Part shown: in pieces, positions 55,421-64,000 of the stretch
How the letters are laid out: each line of letters starts with the position of its first letter
Numbering within the stretch: the first letter of the stretch is position 1
Source: Forficula auricularia
Lineage: Eukaryota; Arthropoda; Insecta; Dermaptera; Forficulidae
Direction of reading: 5' to 3'
NCBI GenBank assembly: GCA_024734495.1
Contig: JALMQS010000887.1
Location: 1,825,228 to 1,889,227 of the forward strand
DNA length: 64,000 nucleotides
Notes under the pieces: generated by a model
What the model was told of the DNA's origin: nothing
The model's input: the letters and a program-made list of their open reading frames with translations, nothing else
The model's database searches: none
Program-made: the position numbers and the translations under genes

Positions 55421-55834
55421 TTAAAAGAGAAAGAATTCAATCTTTAGGACAAATTCTAAGATTTTAGTAGAAATATCATTAAATTGTGATTTCAGAGGGG
55501 ATTCATCCCCTCAGGAGTCTATCCTGAGAACTAACATGCTCACTGTAAAAATATATAGTAAATTTACATTTTTTAACAGTGTAACTAAAATGTCCTTCAG
55601 TCTACCAGAGCATTGTACTCGTAAACTAAATAAGATTCAAACTTGAAATTAAAAAATACTCTCGGCGAGAGGTTTTTGGTCTCGAGGTTGTGAGCTGATT
55701 GACTGTCTGTCCAGAAAGCATGTTAGTTCTCAGGTCGACTCCTGAGGGGATGAATCTCCTCTGATATCGAAATTTAATAATATTTCTACTAAAACCTTAG
55801 AATTTGTCCTAAAGATTGAATTCTTTCTCTTTTA
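55421..55834. mobile_element. tRNA-like fold-back (family III), copy 2
   Basis: Arms AAAAGAGAAAGAATTCAATC, TTTAGGACAAATTCTAAG and TAGTAGAAATAT mirror 55770-55834. Inside, both arms carry the tRNA-like edge: TCAGAGGGGATTCATCCCCT and its inverse ...GATGAATCTCCTCTGAT. The T-arm equivalent is TCAGG TCGACT CCTGA. A central loop has CTCGGCGAGAGG. Confidence 0.65.
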
Positions 55835-56149
55835 AAAACATTGGTTAATCTGTACCCGAGCTGATTTTTTAAAAAACATTCAAACTATTTTCAAAAAAAA
55901 GATGCTCAAATCTATAGTTTTATAAATGTATATTATTTATTGAATTAATATAATTCCATTACTTTCAGCTGGAAATTATATATTCTAACAAACAAATCAA
56001 TTTATTTTCATCAAAAAAATCCACACTAATCTATTAGGGATTGTTAGTTTTTAAATCAAAGGGTTTTAAAATTAGAGAAAATCACAATACTACAGACTTT
56101 CTAGGTTCAAGTAAAATCATCGCTCACCCACAAAGTCAAAATAAATATT

Positions 56150-56605
56150 TCAGGATATACAAAATGACGGACACGATTCATATAAGAGAATATGGATAAT
56201 AATAAAATTAGAAAATAAAAACAATATTTTGATATAGTATTAGGACATTAATTAGGTGTTTAATTTTTTTTCTACCCCCTTAGCTAGGTGTTTAATTATT
56301 TGTAATAAAATTTTAGAAAAAGAGATATTTTAAAATATCTAATTTAAAAAATAGAATTTAATCCCTTTGGTAATTACAAGATTCCAAATGAGCTGATTTG
56401 CTTTCTTTATCAAATGTTTCTTGGCCAGATGCAATCCTTTCATCCCATTTTCTTGGTCGTCAATTTTTTCAATAATTCATGAATGTCTGGTTTCCTAATT
56501 TTGTTTTGTTGAAGATCTTTTAATTAAACTTCACGTTTTTTATCTTACATTTTGTTATATAAGTTCATGCACTTAACTAAAATGAGTCAGTAAAGGAAAT
56601 ATAAA
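56150..56605 (-). pseudogene. Triplicated exon-like unit, copy 1
   Basis: On the minus strand a frame reads RPRKWDERIASGQETFDKES and KSAHLESCNY (about 56370-56440). Upstream, TATTTCCTTTACTGACTCAT aligns with the clean splice acceptor CTTTACAG|GCTCATTTTAG of copy 2, so the acceptor is lost here. Copies 2 and 3 are 1.8 and 3.6 kb away. Product unknown; the frame upstream of the conserved part has stops. Confidence 0.4.
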
Positions 56606-56678
56606 ATATTAGCTAAATATGGTATTAGTAAAAAATTAGAGACAACTACTATTTTTTTGATAACATTTAGGGAAAGCG

Positions 56679-56955
56679 GTGTTGGCTTATAGTGAAACAT
56701 ATTAAACACAGGAGTTTTTAAAGGGTTATAATGGTGTTTCAGAAATAAAATAAAAATTTACAAAAATTTTAATTTTATTTTTAGAGTTTTATTTAATACT
56801 CTATATATATTTCAAGTTTTTAGCTGATGGGCTAAAAACCCGAAATATATATAGAGTATTAAATATAATTCCAAAAATATAATTAAAATGTTTTTATTAA
56901 TTTTTATTTTATTCGTGAAACACCACTATAACCTTTTAAAAACTTCTGTGAATAT
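56679..56955. mobile_element. Family I fold-back with ribozyme-like relic
   Basis: Starts GCGGTGTTGGCTTATAGTGA (family end). Arms share TTTTTAAAGGGTTATA or its inverse, GTGTTTC and AAAATAAAA. The plus relic (about 56822-56860) reads CTGATG-GGC...ACCCGAAATATATAT, with two core bases deleted before stem II. Confidence 0.65.
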
Positions 56956-57629
56956 TTCTATCAATCATTTGTATCAATCTGAACGATATAAACATTTTAA
57001 ACAAAAAATATTTAGTTAATCAACACGACTGAAAACAAAAACAAAAATCAAATAAAGAGATCAAAAGTTGCTGTTGAATTAATTTTTGTTTAATTTTCTT
57101 TCCAAAGTCGAAAAGCCCCTATTTAGAAATCTATATTTGAAGTCATTGTCAGGGTTTGTAGAAAAATGCATTTTTGATGTAAATACTCTATTGATTTTCT
57201 GTATCTATAATATTTGTAATATTTAAATAAGAGTCCTTAGAGGCTTTTAGACTTCGGGAAAAACGAAAACTTTCTTTTAGAAAGGTCTCAAGTTCTTTAA
57301 CTAAACAAATAAAATTAGAATTAAATTCCTTAACAAAAAAAATCTACAAATTTTATACCTTACATTATTGTTTCAAGTCAATTTAATGAATAGATTTTGC
57401 TAAATTATTACATATAGGTGTAGTTATAAATAATGTTGATACTAAATATTTCAGAGATCTGGTATTTTCTTTTTAGCCATTTGAACTTCCTATTCAAAAT
57501 CTCAGTCTCTTGGAAATTAAAATCATGTCTTACAACAACTTGGAGCCAAGCCAGAACTGATTTTATTCGCTCTGACATCATTCTTATGTTGATTTATTCT
57601 AAAATTTAATTTTTACCTTGTCTTTCTAA

Positions 57630-57811
57630 GGGCCGGTTGTATGTGGCAAAGTAAATGCTTTTTACTACTAACACAGGGTAGATGGTAAATGGAGGGGCTG
57701 GGATGGCCAACAGATGACAGGCACTGAAAGTTGGCCATCCCAGTCCCTCCATTTACCATCTACCCTGTATTAGTGGTAAAAAGCATTTACTTTGCGACAT
57801 ACAACTGGCCC
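57630..57811. mobile_element. PIF/Harbinger-like MITE, 182 bp
   Basis: GGGCCGGTTGTATGTGGCAA and the inverse ending CATACAACTGGCCC, almost perfectly inverted over about 80 bp, around an 18-bp centre. TAA flanks both ends (57627-57629 and 57812-57814), the 3-bp target duplication of PIF/Harbinger. Arms are nearly identical, so the copy is young. Confidence 0.85.
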
Positions 57812-58009
57812 TAAGGCATTTTCACAACGAGCATGGGATCTTGTAGGTACACATTTGATTTTTCAAGCTCATCTGTTTTGTCCTTTAATTAATCCTAAAT
57901 AATAATTGCTAAATCTTATTATTTTTCTCAGTTTATTCAAACTTTCATTATCTAATTGCTTTTTTATCATAGTCCAAATTCTTAAGCATTCTTATTCAAG
58001 ATATACATA

Positions 58010-58425
58010 CAAAATGATGGACATGATTCATATAAGAGAAGTATATTAATAAAATTAAGAAATAAAAGCAACATTTTGATATAGTAGTAAGACATTAATT
58101 ATTAAGTGTTTATTATTTGTAATAAAATTTTAGCAAAAGAGATATTTTAAAATATCTGATCTAAAAATAGAATTTAATCCCTTAGATAATTCCAAAATTC
58201 CAAATGAGTTGATTGTTATCTTCATCAAATGTTCTTGACCAGATGCAATTATTTCATCCCATCTTCTTAGTCGTAAAAAATCTAAATTTTTATTAATTCC
58301 TGAACTTGCTGGTCTCCTAATTTTGTTTCCTAGAATCTCTTTTGATTAGGTAAATCCATGATTTATCTTGAATTTTGATATTATATCTTGTATGTAACTA
58401 AAATGAGCCTGTAAAGGAAATATAA
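58010..58425 (-). pseudogene. Triplicated exon-like unit, copy 2
   Basis: Minus strand: clean acceptor TTTCCTTTACAG|GCTCATTTTAG near 58405, then a decayed frame containing RRWDEIIASGQEH. The flanking ATTTTATTACAAATAAT and TATTTTAAAATATCTC pieces also align with copy 1, so the duplicated unit includes non-coding DNA. Confidence 0.4.
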
Positions 58426-58454
58426 AATATTAGCAACAAACTATAGTTTTTATC

Positions 58455-58986
58455 GAGTAATTTTCAAAAACAATGTGTCATTTTGTTCCCTATAAAATGC
58501 TTAACATTTTAGTCTATGAAAAGAAATTTGATAAATGTAATAATTACTGAGATATAAACGAATGAAAAATTCACTTGACTAAAATTTTGAAATTTGTCAA
58601 CAAATAAATCCTATATCTAAGTAAATATTACTTGTATAAAATAATCTTATATTAGATCAAATCTTAAGCCTTTTTTGGTGAATAAAAAAACACATTTATT
58701 TTGAAATTCGGTTCACGAAAGGCAGACTTATATGCGGAAATCATTTTTGATAGAGAAAATCTATGTAAAAATCTATCGAAAATTATCTCCCCCAGGTTAA
58801 CTCGCTTGTTTATCAAGTAATTTAGAAAAACAATGTGTCATTTTGTTCCGTATAAAATGCTAAGCATTTTAGTCTATGAAAAGAAAGTTGATAAATGTAA
58901 TAATTACTGAGTTATAAACGAATGAAAAATTCACTTGACCAAAATTTTGAAATTTGTGAACTAATAAATGCTATATCTAAGTAAAT
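58455..58986 (+). repeat. Direct duplication, unit about 175 bp, period about 355 bp
   Basis: 58455-58625 and 58810-58986 share CAATGTGTCATTTTGTTCC, TTTAGTCTATGAAAAGAAA and GAATGAAAAATTCACTTGAC with a few substitutions. Confidence 0.8.
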
Positions 58987-59548
58987 TGGCTGACACACTG
59001 CCGTGTGTCTAGGTTTATTATAGAATCCGAAATTAGTTTGTCCCTGTCAAGTGTGAGAAGTTTGAATCAAAAACTTTCAAACTATAAATGGAAGTAACTA
59101 AATTACCAATGCACAACCTTAACTAGAATAAATTGTTTTGTATATGCCAGGCCACTGTGTATAGAGACTTCGAATTATTCCCCTGGCTTGGATGAATTCC
59201 CTACAGCTAGCTCTAGATCTAAATCTAATATAAATCATCCAAAGATTTCAATACAAATTTCTATGTGTTATATAATAATATCACGAGCTCTCTGGTTTCT
59301 AACCAGACTCTTCTCATGATGTGCACAATTACCTTAAAGATTGTCAAGAATAAATTGTTATTAATTCCTAGGAGTGTATTATTCAAGATAGTTTCGTTGA
59401 TATATAAATATTATGCAAAGAAGAGTATCTCTGTTTGCTGTTCTTCTTTCAATATTAGATAATTTGTTAAAATTTTTCTCGGAATTTGTGGTCTTAATTC
59501 TAAAGCCATCAAGACAGAATGCGTCAACTCAGGGAAAATAATGCATTG

Positions 59549-59577
59549 ATCATGAATCATGAATCATGAATCATGAA
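59549..59577 (+). repeat. 7-bp microsatellite
   Basis: Four copies of ATCATGA. Confidence 0.85.
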
Positions 59578-59794
59578 TTTTATCAGATGAAATGTTGAGT
59601 TTTGGCTCAATCTCTATTTATTTTCACTTGAAAACACCATTAGAATTCGAAACGCCGTAAATAAATTAGAAAATGAGAGATCTGATTGCTTGAAATATTT
59701 AATAAAAAACATTTAAAAAATAAGAATAAAAAAATAATATGAAACTCTATTTATTGTTCATTTGTTTTATTATTAATTTTGATGATATTAAAAA

Positions 59795-60125
59795 ATTAAA
59801 AGCAAAATTTAAAATATTAACTGTTAGGGTGATAAATTATTTATAATAAAATTTCAGTCAGAAAAAGACATATTTTAAAATAATTGGTTAAAAATAGACC
59901 TTATACCCTTAATAATAAGATTCCAAATGAGCTGATTTGATTCCTCTTTCGAATGTTTCTTAAACATATTCAATCCATTCACCACTTCTTTGTCATTAGA
60001 TCTATTTTTTCACGAATGTTCTGATTCTCTTGTTTCTTGAAATCTGTTTTCATTATACTGCACGTCTTTTATCCAGCAACGATCTTGAACTATTCGCTAC
60101 TAAAATGATCCTGTAAAAAAATATT
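59795..60125 (-). pseudogene. Triplicated exon-like unit, copy 3
   Basis: Minus strand: strong acceptor ATTTTTTTACAG|GATCATTTTAG near 60112, then ATG opening MKTDFKKQENQNIREKIDLM, TKKW and a stop caused by a 1-base loss exactly where copy 1 continues WDERIASG. ATTCCAAATGAGCTGATTTG (plus) marks the shared end. Confidence 0.4.
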
Positions 60126-60229
60126 ATGAAAATAAAAAATTATACAGTGAAAGCAAAGATTTAAGTATTATGAGTGTCTTTTTTTGAAAAAAGATGGAAA
60201 TTATTTCAAAAATCAACACAGACCTATAA

Positions 60230-60502
60230 TATTAATAAATGAATTTAACTTTTAAGGACATCATAGATATTAGAGAAATATTTTTACATTGCATATCAGA
60301 GAGGTTTGTCCCCTTAGGAATCGAACCCAAGCGCTAACTAAGCTTGCCGGGCCAGTAGCCAAACCTTTAAGACAAATCTCTCTCCGGCATGCAACATATA
60401 TAAGTATTATAGCTAGTGTAATAATGACTATAGCTATGCAATGTAAAAATATTTCTCTAATATCTATGATGTCCTTAAAAGTTAAATTCATTTATTAATA
60501 AA
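60230..60502. mobile_element. tRNA-like fold-back (family III), copy 3
   Basis: Arms share AATAAATGAATTTAACTTTT, AAGGACATCATAGATATTAG and AGAAATATTTTTACATTGCA. Next to the left arm, the minus strand has a GAGAGAGATTTGTC...GACAAACCTCTC stem with a T-arm TTGGG, loop TTCGATT, CCTAA. Relative to copy 1, T-A and G-U pairs replace C-G and G-C pairs, while the 7-base loop is the same. Confidence 0.7.
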
Positions 60503-60587
60503 AAATTATATTATTTAAAACTCATAAGGAAAGTGACAGACAACTAATATATTTTTCCAACAAACAATTTTTGTACTTTATTTAATA

Positions 60588-60970
60588 CTAGCTGCAGGGC
60601 CCGCCTTCGGCGGCCCTCTTGCTATAAAGGGACACGCCCCCTGGACCCCCAGCCCTCGACCCCCCCCCCCCCCGAAACCCACCCAGCACCCCCAGCCCCC
60701 ATACCTTGTCCAACCCCCACCACCACTCCATTCCGCACCCTAACCCAACTAACCCCCTCCCAAACCCCTCCAGCACCCCCACCCGTTCCCAACCCCCGCC
60801 CCCACACCACCACCCGAACCCCACCAACCTCGGACCCTGGACCCCCTCCAACCCTGCGCACCACACCCCCGCCTAGCCCCCATGCCCCCTGGACTCCACC
60901 CCCTGCACCCCCAACCTACTCCGCCTCACCCCACCCCCATTCCACCCCCGCACCCACCCTTCGCACCCAG
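60588..60970. repeat. C-rich block next to a GGGCCCGCC hairpin
   Basis: ATACTAGCTGCAGGGCCC, then CGCCTTCGGCGG, is followed by about 320 bases with almost no G on the plus strand (CCCC runs with A and T). In an AT-rich genome this is a very sharp composition change. The open frames on the minus strand (Gly/Val/Trp-rich) are artefacts of composition. It is continuous with the minisatellite unit that follows. Confidence 0.6.
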
Positions 60971-61230
60971 TTTTTGCATTTCTAGTCTTCTAGTGACCCA
61001 CAGGTTATGTATACAAAATTTGGTTGAATTTGGCCCAAGAGAAAGAATTTTCATTTTTTTGACCCTCCCCCTCCATTTTGGGTGGTTAGTTTTTGCATAT
61101 CTAGCTCTCTAGATGCCCAGAGATTATGTATACAAAATTTGGTTGAGTTTGCTCCAAGGGCAAGAACTTACATTTTTACACCCTCGCCCCCCCCCTTTTT
61201 GGGTGGTTTTTTGAGGAAATTAAGTGTTAT
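60970..61230 (+). repeat. Minisatellite-like repeat, about two 119-bp units
   Basis: TTTTTGCAT.TCTAG, ACAAAATTTGGTTGA and GGGTGGTTAGTTTTTGC recur with a period of about 119 bp. It is the inverse of 50469-50790. Confidence 0.75.
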
Positions 61231-61249
61231 TTGTATGATTTTATATATA

Positions 61250-62216
61250 CAGTAGAGTCCCGAAAACACGGCCTAATGTGGAGCGAAGGATGACCGAGTT
61301 TATGAAAATGCAGGGTTATCGGGAATGGTGTTAAAAAAGAATAAGTATAAGTGTTTCCTCAAAAAATACAGTAGTGTACTTGTATGTATTGTTTGCTTGA
61401 GGATATAACAGAGAATAATGTGACCAAATACCCTTAAACAAAGGAAAAGTACCTACGTACTTTATGAAGGCATAGAGCCTTTATTTCATGAAAATGAAAA
61501 TTAATGAATACACAGTAGGGTGGTCCTTATTTTGGATATTTGCGAATTTTTACGGTGCCAAGGGCTCATATGGTTCGAAATAAATAAAAAAATATCCTTC
61601 AAGTTTCAAGTCTCCATCTCAATTATAACCTGTGCCCCCAGCGATGTAAGTTTCTCATCTAAATAACAGGGGTTTTTGCCATTGAAAGATCAATTTTTTA
61701 TTCCGGCCAAAGTAATGGTTAAAAAAATTTGAAACTCTATCCATCAGAATTATTACAGATTTTTAGTTATTATAATTTTGGAGTTACAGCTAGATAAAAT
61801 TCTACTAAATATCTTAGCGTTACTAAGCTATATACTCCAAAATTATAATAGCTAAAAATCTGTAATAATTCTGATGGATAGCTAATATTATAAGGATAAA
61901 GTCTACAGAGTTTCAAATTTTTTGATCCATTACTTTGGCCGGAATAAAAAAATTGATATTTTAATGCCAAAAACCCCATTTTATTTAGATGAGAAACTTA
62001 CATCGCTGAAGGTATACGTTATAATTGAGATAGAGATTTGAAACTTGGGGTTATTTTTTTTTATTTATTTCGAACCATATGAGCTCTTTTCGGGTAAAAA
62101 TTCGAACATATCCAAAATAAGGACCACCCTAATTCACAGTGTACCTGCCAGGGAGGGTGTGGCCGAGTTATCCGGACTGCCGGGTTATCGAGTGCCAAAT
62201 TTTCAGGACTCTACTG
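61250..62216. mobile_element. pogo/Tigger-like element, non-autonomous, with a nested fold-back
   Basis: CAGTAGAGTCC at the left and GGACTCTACTG at the right are perfect inverted 11-mers. The inner ends (GGGTTATCGGGAA; CCGGGTTATCGAGT; CGAGTTATCCGG) are typical of pogo/Tigger mariner relatives. TA precedes the left end. The space between 61345 and 61500 (ATTTCATGAAAATGAAAATT) may be a remnant of the internal region; most is replaced by the fold-back 61516-62131. Confidence 0.65.
61516..62131. mobile_element. Fold-back inserted into the pogo-like element, 8-bp target duplication
   Basis: TAGGGTGGTCCTTATTTTGG and the inverse, arms of about 260 bp with TTCCGGCCAAAGTAATGG and TCTGTAATAATTCTGATGGA. 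ATACACAG (61508-61515) and ATTCACAG (62132-62139) flank it, 7 of 8 matching. Confidence 0.75.
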
Positions 62217-62299
62217 CAATGCTTCTTAAAGTAGTGGGCCGTGGCCCCCCAGGGGGCCATGGATTACTCGCAGGGGTGGGGGGGGGGGCGAAGAGTCGC

Positions 62300-62433
62300 A
62301 CCTTCGACCCCCGCCCAGCCCATAACATTCTTTCTTCTTCTTTTCACGATGGAGGGGGCCAACCCAGCCCCTTTAGGGGTTGCACCTTTTTGGTCTAACT
62401 CCTTCTCTCATCATTTTCATAAAAAAAAAAAAA
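62300..62433 (+). pseudogene. 3' tail of retrotransposon B, copy 2
   Basis: ACCTTCGACCCCCGCCCAGC then the B 3' UTR (CCTTTAGGGGTTGCACC) and a 13-A tail. Only the last codons and the UTR remain. GC-rich DNA just before it (62220-62295) resembles a hAT left end (GTGGGCCGTGGCCCCCCAGG). Confidence 0.75.
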
Positions 62434-62723
62434 TGTAACAAATAAATTATTATTGTTAAAATAAGTTTAAATACTTGGATTATAATTATAAAATTTCGAT
62501 AATAGTAATGAGTTATATTGTTGTGGTCAAGACCAGTCCATCCACGTAGTAGCGCATATTGAACCCAGCCCACATCCACGCCATATCTACACTTTCCATA
62601 TAAAGAGTTCAAAATTATTATTATTATTTTATTGCTTTAATTAAATAAGAATTTATCAAGTTTTTACCTACCCACGAACCACGAACCCCGAAAACTGTGT
62701 TGCCAGCACACCACGATCCACGC

Positions 62724-62922
62724 GAGACCCACGGAACTCGCTCTCAGCCACCGTCTTCCTTCAGCTGTTTAAGACCCGTATCCACAGATACCTTCGACCC
62801 CTAACCAGGCGATAAAATCGCCTCTTCTTCTTATTTTCATGAAGGAGGAGCCAACCCAGGCCTTTAGGGGGTGCACCTTCTTGGTGTAACTCCTTCTCTC
62901 ATCATTTTCATTAAAAAAAAAA
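62724..62922 (+). pseudogene. 3' tail of retrotransposon B, copy 3
   Basis: Encodes remnants NSLSATVF and LQLFKTRIHRYLRP, then the B 3' UTR and a 10-A tail. A short deletion lies between the two motifs. Confidence 0.8.
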
Positions 62923-62939
62923 CGTGGGCTAGCAATGGA

Positions 62940-64000
62940 ATGGGTTCAATTTGCGCCACTCCGCCTCAAAACTTGTTTTACAAAATCACCCAAGGGTGGC
63001 TTGGGCGTGGATTGGGTTCAATTTGAGCCGGGCCTAATGATCTCGATACTCGAAAAGAGAAAGTTTTTTTGTTTAAATAAATAAATAAATACAACCCAAA
63101 TACCTTTAAAATAGGAGAGTTATATTTTTCCTTTTTAATTCCTCCTTCAAACAAAGATATTATTTATGTATTTTTAGAAATATTAATTAAAATATTCTTC
63201 TTCTCCTTAAGACAGCTTTCCCATAGTGAGGTCATAGAAATTTTTATTTTAGATGTCACCGCCTTGAACAACTCTATTAAAGTAAGCCCGAGTAATTCTA
63301 GCAGATTTCGAATCCATTCAAGTCAAGTCCTTTTCCCGACAGTTTTTCTGTCTTGTCCTTTCCTAACACAATCATCTGACAAGTCAAGTCGCATAAAAAA
63401 ATCTCTTGTCAAATGATTCAATGCGCGCAACCAGAGCTCGCTGACTACAACGAGCGGTAGTTTAGAAATATTAAATACACATTAATGTATTCCTTTAATA
63501 TAATTCACAAACCTGTCTAAATTTACAATAAATAAATAATTTAGAATGATTGTATTTAAGTATCAAAGAATCATACATTTTGATTCATCCAGGATGACTC
63601 TCACTTTCGTCAAGTCCAAAAACAAAACAATGTGATCGTTATGCCTAGAGCCTTACATCCATCCACTGGATATAATAGACCAAAAGAATTATAAATAAAA
63701 ATAAAATCGATGGATTTAATCTATCTTGAGGTTCATAGTAACTTTTTAATATAAGAAAATAGCATTTTGATTAAGAAGTTTATAGTTTAAAAGAAATTGT
63801 ATGAAAAAATTCAGTTTCTTCTCTCCGGGAAGAATTAACTAGAAATGGCAAAAAGTTTTATTTATTTTCTCATTAGATATTTATTGAAATCTATTAAAAT
63901 TCCATATCTGTGGGTTATTTTCATTTATCTTTTATATAAAATAAGAATTATTAGGAAATTTGCATTTTTAAAGGGTAGTTTATCTAAATTCCAATTTGAA
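62940..64000. other. Mostly unassigned DNA
   Basis: TGGGTTCAATTTGCGCC and TGGGTTCAATTTGAGCCG (62942-63035) are duplicates of a motif also seen inverted at 62553-62590. The remainder shows no gene. Confidence 0.4.

Noticed and set aside
55500..55785. CTGATATCGAAA at 55768 as a ribozyme core
   Set aside because: The core is not CUGANGA and there is no stem II; it belongs to the tRNA-like family III edge.
60588..60866. Gly/Val/Trp-rich minus-strand frames
   Set aside because: Result of the C-rich composition; two frames are open at once.
62045..62438. 117-codon plus-strand frame
   Set aside because: It runs across the fold-back arm, the pogo-like end and a retroelement tail, so it cannot be a gene.

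Overview
The window is AT-rich eukaryotic DNA, most probably from an insect or another arthropod. It holds 5'-truncated non-LTR retrotransposons (Jockey-like, RTE-like and CR1/Jockey-type tails), tRNA-headed SINEs, hAT/pogo/Harbinger/Mutator-like miniature elements, an arthropod-type initiator and consensus splice sites. There are no operons, Shine-Dalgarno sites, rRNA genes or CRISPR arrays. The species cannot be named from the sequence. Host genes are almost absent. The best candidates are a cysteine-rich 3'-terminal exon at 12722-12837 (+) and an unidentified exon-like frame at 1403-1723 (-). Weaker ones are two non-coding exon candidates near 21.4-22.5 kb (+) and a triplicated exon-like unit at 56.1-60.1 kb (-).

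Layout. 0-5 kb: a 20-bp tandem array, a fold-back element split by a hAT MITE, the minus-strand exon, a composite palindrome. 5-9 kb: a small MITE with target duplication, mostly unassigned AT-rich DNA. 9-12.3 kb: two hAT relics, the second invaded by a 1.7-kb near-perfect palindrome. 12.7 kb: the terminal exon. 13-21 kb: SINEs, fold-backs, a Mutator-like MITE, a Jockey tail with 14-bp target duplication. 25.5-27.6 kb: a hAT relic hosting a SINE. 28.7-33.4 kb: a young non-autonomous LTR element with one unrecognised open frame. 33.6-40.7 kb: retroelement graveyard with at least three nesting levels. 41.3-42.9 kb: a hAT relic hosting two fold-backs. 43.6-55.8 kb: more fold-backs, a SINE, an RTE-like pseudogene. 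56-60.5 kb: triplicated unit, Harbinger MITE, tRNA-like fold-back. 60.6-62.9 kb: C-rich block, minisatellite, pogo-like MITE, two extra retroelement tails.

The main unexplained signal is a set of palindromic (fold-back) elements. Their arms differ in sequence, but many carry the same short RNA-like signature: CUGANGA, one extra base, a variable stem, GAA, a self-complementary ACGU or AUAUAU, one base, then a strand complementary to the bases before CUGANGA. This is the layout of a type I hammerhead ribozyme with minimal self-complementary stem III, plus one non-standard base before stem II. About twenty intact or decayed copies are visible. In the best ones stems I, II and III all differ in sequence while pairing is kept. 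Hammerheads of this kind are known from Penelope-like elements and retrozymes, but no Penelope reverse transcriptase is visible here. A second fold-back family instead carries a tRNA-like T-arm, with compensatory changes in at least one copy.

All coordinates and pairings were read by eye; no alignment, folding or database search was run.
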